From Anniella stebbinsi (lineage: Eukaryota > Chordata > Lepidosauria > Squamata > Anniellidae), in NCBI GenBank assembly GCA_029215795.1, contig JARDYH010000003.1, positions 177,642,382 to 177,706,381 on the forward strand: 64,000 bases of DNA, read 5' to 3'. The notes below the pieces were generated by a model. The model saw only the letters and a program-made list of their open reading frames with translations, was not told where the DNA came from and made no database searches. The position numbers and the translations under genes were made by a program. Positions 30,282-43,215 of the stretch are shown piece by piece. Position 1 is the stretch's first letter. Each line of letters begins with the position of its first letter.

Positions 30282-30550
30282 CTCAGACCCCCCCCCCCCA
30301 AAAAAAAAACCGACCAGGGAGGCCGAGAAGACCGGACCTTTGTAGTCTGCTCTGCTTCGCCCTTCTCTCCTGGGATGGGGAGGTGGAAGGCTCACTCCTC
30401 TTCTGGGATCATTTCTTCTCCGTTTCCCTGTCAGGTAAGTTACTAAACCGGCTCGTCTGTACCAGGAAGTGAAGATCTTTATGCAAATCACGCTAGCTGC
30501 CTCGCTTTGAAAAGCCAGCCAGGCAGGCTAGGGGGGAAACGCCATCGATA
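30282..30550 (-). promoter_or_regulatory. TRAF3IP2: Candidate TRAF3IP2 promoter / non-coding exon 1
   Basis: On the minus strand a consensus donor CTGAG|GTAAGT ends at 30282, at the position expected for the 5' non-coding exon (10.5 kb upstream of exon 2). The segment is GC-richer than its surroundings. It holds an exact octamer ATGCAAAT at 30481-30488 (plus strand), a typical POU-factor site. The transcription start cannot be placed from sequence alone. It is also near a plus-strand donor (30435). Confidence 0.45.
30300..30434 (+). ncRNA. Candidate divergent transcript first exon (tentative)
   Basis: A strong plus-strand donor, CTGTCAG|GTAAGT, begins at 30435 within the candidate promoter. 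In mammals TRAF3IP2 shares its promoter with an antisense lncRNA, so a divergent transcript here is plausible. Only the splice-site motif is seen. Confidence 0.25.
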
Positions 30551-33500
30551 AGAGAGGAGAAGGAAGTTGCAGGTTGACTGGAGAGATTTTCAGGCAGCGA
30601 AGTGGTTGTGGGCTTTGCCAGCTGTACAGGGAAAGCGTGGGGAGACCTACTTTGATCCCCCCCCCATCAGAGCAAAGGTATGAAAAAAGTTCTCTCCGTT
30701 GGAATACCGAAGAGAAGTCAAGCAGGTACATCAGATAACTTTAGGGTCGCTGAACTGGATTCTTCCAAAAACAACACCACGAAAGTTTTCAGGTTAGATG
30801 TTCTCTCTTTCGAGGTTGCATATCGCTGAGTGCGATTTGAAAAGTTCCGATCTGTGTTTATGGCAGAGTGCCTTTAAAAATCCAAAGCAGAGATGAGGAA
30901 CCTGTGGTCCTCCACTTGCTGTCAGACTCCAACGCCTATTAGTCCCAGCCACCATGCCACGAATGATGGGAATTGGAGTCCAACACCATCTGGGGCCACA
31001 GTTTCCCCTGTGCACTTTCTCATGTGGCACAGTGTTTGCTGCTGTATGTACCTGATTTTTAACAGCCAGGGGCAGTCATACATGGATCCAACCTACAATT
31101 CATTGCTTGGGTGTTCTCAAGAAAGCATATCTTCCACACAGGGAAGATATGCTTTCAATATGGATTCTACCATATTTCCTCTATGTTCCTTGTGTCCCTT
31201 TTGAAACCTCAGAAAATGTCACTTTTGGGAAGGGGAAAGAACAGAACATAGTAACATAATCACTAGAAATGAAGTTCGTCTCCACACTACTTCTTAATCT
31301 TTTTGGAGAAGTGAGGTTTTGACAAGAACAGTGTCCTATCTGATGATGAGCAGATCATCTTCATTATTAATTTTGTCAAACCAGTGCCATTTTAGCAGTG
31401 TTCTTTTAAAAGCATTCCTTTAATTTGCACAAAAATGCTTTCCCACTTTTTTAATGTAAAGATTGCCACAATAGGGTTTAGATGAAATGAAATAGAGTTT
31501 AAATTAAAGCATTTTAATTCAAACACACACACACACACACCTTTCCATTTGGTGCCATTTTAGCCATGTGGTCCCCCTACCCTATTATTTTAATTTGTGC
31601 CAAAACACTTTTCACTTGCATTTGAAAAGTTGTTCAAGTAATTACATAAAATGAATACTTCCAGCTTCTTAAATGTTATGATCAGGTGAATTATTCCAAC
31701 CCTACCCACAAGCCTGTCATGCCCACTATTGGAGACAGAACCTAATGGGATGTACACCCAAAACATGTGCTATATCCCATGAGGTGTGGAAAGTCCAGTG
31801 CAATTATACCTTTAGCTTAAAGTGACGGGGATGGTAGAACCTGCCAACTCTGGAAATGCCCCATTACAGCAGAGTTTTGAATCTGCACAGTCCCCACGCC
31901 ACCTCTCACACTGCTCCAGAGGCTTCCCAAAACTCTGGAGCAGCTTTTCAGGGGACACAGAGGGCTGCATGGGGAAGGGGACATTGGTGAAAATCCTCCA
32001 ACAGGAGTGTCCCAAGAACTGAATTCCACTCACGGCAAGTCTGGATCCAACCCAATATTTGCCATAAAACCCTGATCATTTTTTCCCCCTCAAAACAATG
32101 AAAAGCAGCTTCAGTAGTCTGCAACTGTGAGCAGAATAGTGGAGGGGAAAGGGGTACTGAATACTTTCCCTGCCATCCAAATTGTCCCCCACGGCTGCTT
32201 CTCTCCATGGGCTTCCATATATGGAGGCATGTGCCCTGCATCAGTTTGCTGCTGAAAATTACCCCCCCCCCCATCTGCTATTTGTCCCCAAAGGTACCGT
32301 TTGTCCACAGGGCAAATTGAGATAATGAAAAGGGCTTAGTTCGCACCACATACCATCAACCTGATCTGATTCAGCCCACCTCCTCCCAACATGGCTCCCT
32401 TTATGTTTTAATAAAAACGTGGCCTCTCCAAGCTTTGTGAATCATTTCTCATTTTGTTTGGCCCTGAGTCTGAAGGGCATTTTTGTTTATTATTTAAAGG
32501 ATGTTTTGTCCCTGCTGTGGCTCTGTAATAGGAATGTAGCAGGGGAGGGGCAAGAGAGAATCCCCCTTTCTCGTCATAATGAGTTGGGAGCTTTGGCTTA
32601 TTAAACCATAACTTATCTCCTATTTCATTTAGTATCCTACCAACTGTGCCTATTGTGAGGTTCTTGTGATTTGCAAATCTATTTAAATATAATAATTACT
32701 TGATTAAATCAGTTAAAAGGCAGATGATTAATGATTTTTTTAAAAAAAATGAATAAGTGAAAAGGTGTCAAAAAGGAGAGAGCTAACTCTTCATTCCCCA
32801 TGTTGAAGAATACTTATTGTTCCTGTTTGCCAGCAGAATAGGGGGAAAGTTGAAATTTAACCCAAAGCACCACATTTGGCAGCCTGGTTACTATGCCTAA
32901 GCATAATAGCTATTTATTACTTGAGTGAAATATAATTGTCACATTTATGTATTTTACCACACTGTGGGCTGGACCTAGACTAAGGCCCTGCCTTGATGAG
33001 GAGAAAGCCCCGGGATGGATCCTCAGTGGCACTAGGTGCTATATGAGACCACGGCCATTGTGGAGCCATCCCGGGGCATTTCCCCAAAGCTCTGGTTTTA
33101 AAAAGTAGGGGACTTACCCTGACTTTTTCCTGGCCATGTTTATACGAGGTCGCATTGGCACCTTGAGACCCCACATCCTGCACTTGTACTCCTGCCAGGT
33201 AGTCCCCACAGCAAGGAGCGCAAATGCGGAGTTTGAAACCTAACCGGGAGGAGGAGGGGCTGCCCCCGCCCCAGTGCCCCATTCTTCCTCCACCGTGGCT
33301 GCTCCCCCCACCACCACATGTGCCGTTTCATGTCCTACTCTCAACAGATAATATCTTTTAGTAGGGTCCGTACAATTTTTAGAAATGTTACATGCCCAGC
33401 TGTGACTGATTCTCGGACAGTTAGGCAAGTAAGGCACATGCCGTGCAAAGGTGTAGTTGCCATGCAAAAAAACCAAATAATCCTGTGACACACCCACACC

Positions 33501-34097
33501 CACACACCTTTGCACAAGCTTCTAAGCAAATAAACAAATATATGTAATTTGGGCGATATCTGCAGATAGCTGTTCATTTATACTTGAAGCAAACAGGGCA
33601 GAGAAAAAGAAACACATTTGGCACTTGAAATCAGGAGGCGGCTCTTCAGAGATACTTTGTGGTTTGTTTCAGTCTTTCATAATTATATTTCCAAAGTCAA
33701 TAAAGCAAGTGTTTCATACAGGAGGTTGAGAGGAGAACTTAACTCTGGCAGCAGAATTCAGAATCACACCTCTGGCAGGAATTTATTATGTGGCTTTGGG
33801 CAAGTGACTTCTTATCAAACTCAGTTCTTTCATCTATAAAATGGGAATTGCAATGACCTACCTACCACTATTATTGAAAGGACATGCCCATGGTTGCACA
33901 TCACCCTGCAAATTAGGGCTTCAATCCTAAACATGCTTATTAGGGAATACGTCCAACTGAACACAGTGGGAATTATTTGTGAGTAAACATGCTGAGAATC
34001 ATGCTGCACAATGTTATGAAATCATCGTCATCTTTAAAGTTCCACGTATTTTTAAAAGTTTTTTAAAGCTATGCTTATCCCTTTTGAAAATATATAC

Positions 34098-34182
34098 TGT
34101 GTGTGTGTGTATGTGTGTGTGTGTGTGTGTATATATATATGTGTGTATGTGTGTGTGTGTGTATATATTTTAGCATATATAT
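34098..34182. repeat. (GT)n / (AT)n microsatellite
   Basis: Alternating GT and AT runs, followed by the small palindrome 'tttagcatatatatatgctaaa' (34168-34189). Confidence 0.95.
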
Positions 34183-35617
34183 ATGCTAAAATGCTTTCAG
34201 TTGTGTGTGTTTGTGTTTTGCAAACCTGGCATGTTTATTTCTCAGGCAATTTCTCTAACAATGAAAATTGATGTTATACCAGGCAGAGTTCTCACTGTGA
34301 ACTGACAGCTGTCTGCTGGTTTCCTGATCACTCCCAGATGTTTTCCAGGCTGTGTTTGCAGGAATATGGCAGCCAACAGAAGAAAACTATTTCCAGTTCT
34401 TGGCCTTGTTACTGTTTTATAATTCCATTACCTTTTTAATGGGAAAGGTCATAGATTGGCAGAACATAAAGTACACATTCTGCATTTGCATGATAGCCTC
34501 AAGCTTGATATGTTAATCATATTTTTTTAAAAAAAGATTTTGATAGTTTAAAAGCTGTTGGAATCAATAACATGAATACGTCTCAGAATTGATATATTGT
34601 AAATAGTTAATTTTGTCAGTTGTATGGTTGATTATGTAACTAGTAGCCTTAGCCTTTCCATTATGTGGGAACTGGTGATCCAATTGTCATCTAGTGTTAA
34701 TAGCTGAGTTTCGTACTTGTGTGAAACAGCTGGGCAAAGTAGCTGTCCCTGGATCCACGGAGTGCACAGAAGTTAGGAAAGAATGATTGTTTTAAATGCA
34801 AGTGCTGATGTATTGCCAGGGCGGGGGTATATTGGGGAGGAATTCACATACTGAATTGCAACACATGATTGTGTATGCGTGTTTCTAACCATGTGTGAAT
34901 TTGCCATTAAAAATGTTGAGGTGACAGCGAGTTCCTTGGTTGTATGTCCAGGGATGACTGCTGGCTTGTTATATATGCTGCACAGGAGATGCTAAGCTTT
35001 CTCCATGAGTACGTAAAACCCTGTTCATGGTATGAAAAAATTCAGTGGTGTGGCATGGATGCTTCAATGGTAGATGCTTTGGAGAAATACATATAGTGAA
35101 GAGGAATCAAGCCCCTTGCACTTCTTGTTCACACTGCATTATTTATCTTTTTATTTATTAGATTTATGAAATGCTTCATAAAATAAATTTATCTAGGTGT
35201 CTTATAATAATAATGATGATAAAAATACAAATAAAATTGCAATAAAATCAACACTGTAAGACTAATTAATGTGCCAACTCAGGATAAAATACTGTCACAT
35301 TGCGGGACTAACTAGGATAATAAATCAGACAGCGGGGACTGCGTTAATCAAACACAAAAATACTAAAATATTTTTTAAAAATACTTTAAAAACATTTTAC
35401 TTTAATGTAGCACTTTAATACTTTGATGAAGCATCTGAAGCCACTCTGAAAGACACTTTACACATGCATGTTTAAAGGTACTCTTTATTATTCTATCACA
35501 TCGTTCATGGCTGAGACACCAGGCACAGGATACAGGTTGTACAACTGAGCTTTGTCTCAGATAAAATACTGGTTGCGAGCCCTTGCTTATAGTGTGTGTG
35601 TGTGTGTGTGTGTGGAT

Positions 35618-35753
35618 ACAGCCTTGTACCCTGTTGTGTGGGACTGAAACTCCCATCGTTCCTCAGCCAGCATGTCCAATGACCATGCTGTCTGGGAATT
35701 ATAGGAATTTTAGTCCAAAACATCTGGTGGGTACCAGGTTGTGGAAGGCTGGT
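35618..35753. mobile_element. Palindromic hAT-like MITE
   Basis: 'cagccttgtaccctgttgtgtgggactgaaactcccat' mirrored by 'tttagtccaaaacatctggtgggtaccaggttgtggaaggctg'. It is preceded by a (GT)n run (35592-35614). Confidence 0.8.
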
Positions 35754-36204
35754 AGTGTCTGTGTAAAAATGAATAGTATTGGAATTCTTGGAAGACTGCT
35801 GTGGGGGTGGGGAGCATGATCAGGCTTCTATCCCCTGCATTGAATTTCTTGTAGAAATCATGAACTATTAACCAAGCCTCTGGGCAGTTTCACATCAGCA
35901 GGAGTTTTCAGCTCCGAGACTCTCTGCTGCATGAACACATCCTGGTTCATAAGACCCTGACAGTGATGAATGAAGCAGAAAATGTGCTCCGGTGTGGCAA
36001 GGAGTGACAGCAGGTGTTATGATTTGAAATGCTGCCAGTGCAAGGTGTGGACTGGAATGACACAACTGCAGGCATCTGAACAAGAAACAGGCTGCTTGCT
36101 TATTTCTCCAGTGTGCAAATGTCAAAATGGTGTCAGCAAAACTGGAAATACTGTCTAAGGCAAGGAGTGAAACATAATATAAGGGGATCAAAATAGATTT
36201 GTAA

Positions 36205-36542
36205 GAGAGGGACTTTTGAGGGCACCATTACCTGCAGAAGCCTGTTTGTTGGGTATGCGTGTAAGGCCTTTCTCCTGCATTGTTCCCAAACTGTGGAATG
36301 CACTCCTTCAAGAACTATGATTGGACCCCACTCTCTTGGGTTTAGAAAAGGTGCAAAGACATTTATTTTCAGTTTAGCCTTTTAAAATGTGTAGTTTAAT
36401 TTTTGAATGTTTTACCATTTTTAATGTTCTTGTTTTTATTGTTTTACAGTTTTATTATTTTAAATTGTTGTGCACCGTCTTGATAGCTTTTTGGCAGATG
36501 AGGCAGTATATAAATGCTAATAATATACAATAAATCAAATAA
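36205..36542 (+). repeat. L2/CR1-type LINE 3' end
   Basis: 'ggcctttctcctgcattgttcccaaactgtggaatgcactcc' is the DNA for the LINE C-terminal 'F..PRLWN.LP' block. It is followed by 'gttgtgcaccgtcttgatagctttttggcagatgaggcagtatataaatgc' and an A-rich end. 5'-truncated and full of stops. Confidence 0.8.
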
Positions 36543-37975
36543 AGGAGAACACGTCTGGAAGACATCTGGGGGTTTCAGAAGGCATGCAAATTGTGAATAT
36601 GTGAACCAGGCATGCTAACTAAATCAGCAAACCTAATTTGTGCTTATACCCAATAGGTTCATTTCCTCTACTTTAATTGGAATGGTGTGGGGGTCTTGGT
36701 TATGTAACTCAGCTTTGGAACATTACTGCACATACAGAAACAGGACGCTGGTGGGGATGCTAGAGGGAAAGAAGAATTTAGTAGAGAACTGCAAGGATGT
36801 CCAGCCATCTAGCACAATCCATGAGGTGTGAGATCTTGTTACACAATATATTTATCTCTTTCCTTGACAAATCTTAATGGCTAGAACAATGTCTCCCAAA
36901 ACTCTAATAGCTTGAGTACATTCCCCCCAAATATTGAAATTGGAAGCACACTTTACACTTTAGAAATTTCTATTCTGGAGCCCATCCATGGTGCTTCTGT
37001 ATGAACAGCATGTTTTGTGATTGGATGTGTAGAACAAAGACTCCTGCAGAGATCCAATGGGAAACCTCCTTTTCATGTGGGCAATTCCGTTACATCAGGA
37101 ATGCTTAAATAATCCATCCAGCCCCAGCTGATGAAGAGGCAAGGAAGAGTTACAAGACCTCAGTAAAGGCTCACTGGAAAGTGATAATTCATGGTGTAAA
37201 GGTAAATGTTGAGGTGCAGGAGTTCATCATGATATGTACATATCAACACCACCACAATGCCATGAGAGAGAGGGCTGGTTCACTTGCAAGCAGGTGTCTT
37301 ATTAACTATCACCGTGCATATGAACTGGCCAAATAAGTGTGAGTGGAGTGGTTAATAAACCACCCAGCAACCCTAGAACAGACCATAGGTTTTGGGCGGT
37401 TTCTTAACTACTCCAGCCATCCAGTCTTGCCAGGTTCGCACATAATGACAAGCCACACCTGGTAAGGGTAATTAGGGAAAGTGGCAGCATGTGATCAACA
37501 TGCACGGTAGTGGATAATAAGCCATCATGGCTTACTAACCACCTGAGCATTTGTGAAGTCAGTCAGAGACAAAGAGAGAGTGTGCACAGCACAATTTAAT
37601 AGGATCAGTATGACTGTAATCCTATTTAACCTTATAAAACACATTGAGCTTTAACTAAAGGTCATCAGGTCAGATGAAATGCAACCTTTTGTTTTTAATT
37701 AGAGATGCAAATTATCTGGCAAAGAAGTATTACCATTTAAAATGCTGGTGTGAAGTAGGAACCCCATCAAAGAAAAGAAGTTTATAGTCTTTACTTATTT
37801 CTTTCATTCTCTGACTTTCTGTATGACAAGCTGTCACAGACAATAGTAAAACCTGATTACGATTATCATTATCACCTCATTCGCTAGTGAGAGCAACAAG
37901 GGTCTGCCAATTATTCTGGCGCTCCTGCAGTTAATGTCCCTGTTCCTGAAAAGAATTGGAGTTGTGTTCTGGACA

Positions 37976-38100
37976 GGATCTACACTACTGCTTTAAAACG
38001 GTTTATAATGATAGTGACAACTGTTGGGGCCCAGGACACACTCCATATACAGTTTTCAAACCGTTTTCAAAGTGTCATATCCTGCTTGGTGTAGATCTGC
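37976..38100. mobile_element. Diverged relative of the 117-bp palindromic MITE
   Basis: The left part 'ggatctacactactgctttaaaacggtttataa' is nearly identical to the start of the 117-bp elements. The right end 'cttggtgtagatctgcc' is the inverted terminus. The centre differs ('ggggcccaggacac'). Confidence 0.8.
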
Positions 38101-38638
38101 CCATACCATGTTCTCCCCCTGACACACATTCACATTATATGCCTGCAGGTAAAGCCTCATACAGCGAGACATTAGGCGTTGTCCTCTGTGGATGAATACT
38201 GCTGATTCACAGGAACTGTCACTCATTTAATTAATGAGTTTCTCTTCAGATGCTAGCAATTTGTCATGGTACAGCAGTGCATTGACCTTCCACTACAGGA
38301 TCAGCATCCAAAACTGGGTTGCAGGCCAATAAATAATAAAGTCCAGTGTTTTGCATGTCAATAATTTTAATATTATGTTTTTATTATTTATTATTTATGG
38401 CTTATAATTGCAGGCTTTGGCTGTTGGGCAGTGTAGACATGAAATAATAAATAAATCATAATAACCTAAGGACAGTCGCCATCCATCTTGTCATTTTTAG
38501 TTATTTTTGTACAAGAGACAAAGTGTAAAGGGAGGGTAAAGCCAAAAGATGGGGAAGCATGGGGAGAGAGATAAGGATAAAGATTGTGTAGGAGGCAGAA
38601 AGACATAGAAAAATTTAAAACATGATTTTATATCCTGG

Positions 38639-38755
38639 AGCCTATCTACACTACTGCTTTAAAACGGTTTATAACAGTTTTAAACCGGTTAATAACCATT
38701 ATTGACCGGTTTTAAACTATTATAAACCATTTTAAAGCAGTAGTGTAGATAGGCT
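38639..38755. mobile_element. 117-bp palindromic MITE, copy 2
   Basis: A near-perfect palindrome from 'agcctatctacactactgc' to its complement, flanked by identical 5-bp repeats CCTGG (38634-38638 and 38756-38760), a clear target duplication. It is highly similar to copy 1 at 17583. Confidence 0.93.
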
Positions 38756-38941
38756 CCTGGTTTCTTAACAAACTACGGTATGTCGAAACTACAGTTTCCT
38801 GCACTTGGGTGAAATGTGCACCTGTGATTTGTCTGAAACCATGATTAGAAAATTGAAATTTTCTATCCTTGAGTGTGAACAAGAAACAAAGGGGAAAGGG
38901 AGCGCATGAGCCCGAAACTCAAAATGGCTTACATGCATAAA

Positions 38942-39175
38942 CTAATCTGTGAAGTAATACTGCCTTTGAATTGGGCCAGGTCCGGGAATTGGGGTGTTTG
39001 CCTGTTCTGGATGGGGCTGCACTTCCTCTGAAGGAACAGGTTCGTAGTTTGCAAGTGCTCCTGGATCCATCTTTGTCATTGGAGGCCCAGGTGACCTAAG
39101 TGGCCCGGAATGCCCACTATCAACTTCGGTTGGTATGCCATCTACATCCATTCCTGGATAGGGATAGCCTTGCCA
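38942..39175 (-). pseudogene. Unidentified protein-like reading frame
   Basis: Not recognised. On the minus strand the frame reads GYPYPGMDVDGIPTEVDSG, then Pro-rich RSPGPPMTKMDPGALANYEPVPSEE and GPGPIQRQYYFTD before a TAG stop at the left. The Pro/Glu-rich but varied composition and an ordinary stop look like the C-terminus of a real protein rather than random sequence. It directly abuts an L2-type LINE at 39155. No acceptor or start could be assigned. It could be a retrocopy fragment, an exon of an unknown gene, or chance. Confidence 0.35.
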
Positions 39176-39806
39176 CGGTCATTCATGCACTTTTAACCTT
39201 ATGATTAGACTACTGTAACATGCTCTGTGTGGGGCTACCCATGTGTGTGGTTCAGAAGCTGCAGCTAGTGCAGAACGCAGCAGGTAGGGTGCTGACGGGG
39301 ACACCTAGCTCTGCTCATATAAAACCTGTATTAAAAGAACTGCACTGGCTGCCTGTTAGCTATTGAGCCACATACAAGGTTATGCTGTTATCCTACAAAG
39401 CTCTAAACAGCTTGGGACCAGCATTCCTAGCAGACCGCCTTCCCTTATATATGACAACTACAATCCTCAGAGGAGGCCCTACTGGCCATTCTGAGATGAA
39501 CGGAATGCCGCCATGAAGAACTTCGTTGGTGGGCCTTCCCTGTAGCGGCACCCACCCTTTGGAAAACCCTCCTGCGTGTAGTTGGAGAGGCAGAAAACAT
39601 GACCTCTTTTAAATGCCTCCTGAAAACATACCTTTTTACATAGGCTTTTACTGGTTTTTAACTTAGCTGGGTTTTATATTGCTTTTTGAACGTTTAATGT
39701 TTTACATTTATGCTTGTTTTATGGTTTTTAATTGTGCACTGCCCAGAGAGCTTTGGCTGATGGGCAGTATAAAAATGTAATGAATAAGTAAATAAATAAT
39801 AATAAT
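39155..39806 (+). mobile_element. L2-type LINE 3' fragment
   Basis: Degenerate coding remnant: 'ttagactactgtaacatgctctgtgtggggct' (LDYCNxL..GL) and 'aagctgcagctagtgcagaacgcagcaggtagg' (KLQLVQNAAGR), then 'aactgcactggctgcctgtta' (LHWLPV) and 'aaaaccctcctgcg'. The tail is 'gcccagagagctttggctgatgggcagtataaaaatg' plus (AAT)n. Many frameshifts; an old copy. Confidence 0.88.
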
Positions 39807-40379
39807 AAAGAGCTCCATCAGATAGGAATTTATTGGACACTCGTTACTGGGTACTAACAGATTTTCATGGGTCCTTCTCACAATGTTGTCTGCCTCCCGC
39901 GCGTCTCCCACCCCTTCTAGCCTTCTTTGTGCCACAAAAAAAACACCCCAGTAAGTCTGACTTATTTTTAAAGATGGAAGTTGCTGCTATCTCCTGCTGT
40001 GTGCAGGTGAAGCAGCGGGATCAAAACAGCCCACTGAATGGGCCATATTGTTTACTTCCTCTTTCAAAAGAGGAAATAATGAGGGACAAACGTGTGGGTA
40101 GAGTAGCGACAGTAAGCAAACGCGATTTCCCCCTGTGTGATGATGGAAAAACATTGGAAATACTCGATGTTCCATTCATTTAAGCAAGCTCCTAATGTCC
40201 AAGTAAATAGTTAAGGATCAGGGTGATAGAGTTCAAAGAGGGGTGCTTTTCATGAAAGGCTTTAGGGTGTTTTGCCTTCTCCAAATATAAGGCAATATCC
40301 AGTGCTGGCTGTCTGCCAGCTCTGAACACTACCGGGAATGACTGGTAGCGCAGTGGGGAAGTAGCACTTGGTAGTGCAA

Positions 40380-40950
40380 TCCACGAAAACTACAGTTTGT
40401 GGAAATGGACAAGTTAGCACAGCAGCCTTGGTGCAAGCCCTCTCACTGCCTGAGGTGCCAGAGAACATGTGCTGCTGCCACCAGTGCCACCACATCGTGC
40501 CTCTGCCTGCTGCTGCATTGGGGGGGGACTTCCCCTGTCATGTTCCGCCCTTTTCCTTGCGTCAGAATGCAGCCACCGCAGGCGCCCCGCTCCTTCCCCT
40601 TCCCTCTTCTGAGCCAACAGCTGAAAGAAGCAACTGCCTGGCTCTTGCAAGAGCCCACCTAGCCTTCAGAACGAAACAGACGGTGGGAAGCTGCTTCAGG
40701 GAACCCTGCTGGCCCCTCTCCCAGTGTGGCAAATGCCACAGCGGGAAAGCAGTGGGAGGGGCTCTCCAGAGCACCCACTGGAGTGGCAGTGGACGACCCT
40801 CCTGGAGCGGGCAAGAGCAGTGCAATTCACTGTGCCTCCTTTCTGCCAACTGAGGCAGGAGCTTCACCCTGCTTCATGCCTGGGCCGCCCCTGCAGCAGA
40901 GCAACTTTCCACAACCTGCACTGACTTGCACCATTCCAGAAGCAGCCGTT
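40380..40950. other. GC-rich patch without recognised gene
   Basis: Open on several frames of both strands because of base composition (longest 161 codons, plus strand). None reads like a known domain. Flanks are ordinary AT-rich DNA. Probably an unrecognised repeat. Confidence 0.4.
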
Positions 40951-43116
40951 TCAGGTAGTTTTCAGTTGCATTAGCAAGTACTATTTTCCCATTGCACTAG
41001 CACTTGTTCCCACTACTACATGGTCATTTCTGTAGAATTTCACTATTGATGAAGTAATGAGTTTTCCCGCCATTTTTGGCTGTTCAGGTTCTCTGGACAG
41101 CTGAATCTTCATTTCTCTCTTTTTTATTTTAGGGTTTAACACCCCAGAGTTTATTATACTCTGCTGAGATACAAACAAAAGAGTGAACACAATGCATCTA
41201 TGTTAATTTATAAGCAACTTCCAATTAACTCTCTCTCAATGATAAAAACCTCTCTTGCTATTTATTAAAGTTTTCCCCACAGCAATACATATCTCCTTAA
41301 TTAAGATCAGCAACAAACTAATGCTTTCCTTATTCCCACTTGCTTTCAGTTAGCTATTCATTGATCATTACCCAGTAGACACTTGATGATTAACAGAACA
41401 CAAATAAACAATAGGACAGGGAGAGAGAGAGCGCTACGTGAAAATTATGCTACAGGAGTAGAGAAAGATGCAGACATTGTGATAAGTAATGGGGCAGGAG
41501 GCCAAAGGGACTACGATGCATAGAAAAACGTGTGTCATTGAAGCGCAAGGAGCATTTTAAAATAGCAATGGCAGTGCTGCTTAACGTAAGATGAGACATT
41601 ATACATAGAGGGGTGCTCCTATCACGCAAGAGTAATTTGATGGAGAAATGTCTCTGAGCAGATCATCTCTCTTAAATATCTAATAGTGTGCAATATTCAG
41701 AAATAAGTCCAATTGAGTTCAGTGGGACTGACTGCCAGGTAAGTGTATGTAGAATTGCAGCTGAAGAATAAAAGTTAAGATATCCCCTACCTGCAGGCAC
41801 ACAATGTAATAGAGACGATACAAAAGGTAAAATGAATGGGGAGGAAAGAGGAAAGCGAGCCAATTGAGCCCCAATTCTTGAAGTTACATCATCTTAGCCG
41901 AATCATCTGATCTGGACAGGTGAGCATCTCTGCCTTTAAGTGCACATATACACACAACTCAACAGCCCTTAGACCTGCGGCTGATGGAAAGGCCAGGGTA
42001 CAATCCCCTTCACTTCTTCAGTCCCTGCAAAGCAACTGGCAGTTGGAGCTGAGTTTTCTTTCTGGTAGGGAGGGGGGAAGCAAGGTCCCTGTAGCTGCTC
42101 TTTCTCTGGCCAATAGACCAGGCCAGGCTAGTCTTCCTCTTTCTTTGATATTCTTCCTCCCAGCAGTCCCTTTTCACCAGGGCAGTGGCAGAGACCAGAA
42201 CATCCTTCCCTTCAGCTAACAGATGCTATATATGTCTACATTTCATCATGTAGATATTTATGGCTAGTTTGGGGAGATGAATGCCGCGACGTGGCTGGTG
42301 ATAGTTGCATTGCTCATTCCAGCACTCACCCGCTGCTCTTCATGTCTAGTTTAAACAGATTACTGTCACTCCACTACAAAGCAGGGTTGTGAATTCTGGC
42401 AGGGAGATCTGGAGCTCACATCCCTCGTTACTTTAGTAAATCTGATTACTTGAGTCCCTGGCAAATGTTCAAATGCAGAGATGACCTGAGCACAACTGGT
42501 CCAGTAACCTTTAAATTACTTCCATGTCATGATCGGATTTCAAGGCAGTCTGCTAGACAAGTGACTTGCTTTTCCTTGGAGAATGTGCTCAGGGCACAAT
42601 GTTACCAGAGCATGGTGTCTAGTGAAAACTCAAATCGTCTGAAGTTAATGGCTTTAGTAAGACACTGTATCCTGGATTTACAACAGCAACATAATTATGG
42701 CATTGTCTTGTGGATGACAGTTTCAGAAGACTGCATCTGAAAATAATCATCACAGCACCTGACTAGTGCCCACTCCGTTCAATTCTACGGGCTCTTTCTT
42801 TCTTTCTTTTAAAAAAATGGAGAATTTAAAAGACTGGTTGTTGACAGATTGTTGCTCAAGTTATTACATTTCTGTTTTCTTAAATGAACTAGTTTCCTCT
42901 CCACCCTCCACCCCAATCATACTCGTACAAAATATCAACCTGTGGGAATGTCTTCCTCTGATCCTGAAATAATTCACCAGCTCTCATATGAATTCCCTGT
43001 GATGAAGAAGGTAATTATTTATGGAATCAGTTGATGGGGGGGAGATGGCTTTGTGCTGTTGGCACGAAGGCTCCAGGAGGTATAGATATTATACCACCCA
43101 GTCATTATATAATCTG

Positions 43117-43215
43117 GCCTGGCTACCTGAGGCTCTCCAGATGTTGTTGGGACTCCAACTCCCACCAGGCCCAGTCAGCAATAAGTGATGCTGGGAATTG
43201 TAGTCCAGCTCGGGC
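43117..43215. mobile_element. MITE fragment ('GACTCCAACTCCCA..GGGAATTGTAGTCC')
   Basis: Inverted 'ggctctccagatgttgttgggactccaactccca' and 'gctgggaattgtagtccagctcggg'. Same broad family as 30886-31010. Confidence 0.6.

Noticed and set aside
40368..40853. 161-codon plus-strand frame
   Set aside because: Lies in a GC-rich patch open on many frames; composition is Cys/Ser/Pro-rich without domain or splice context.
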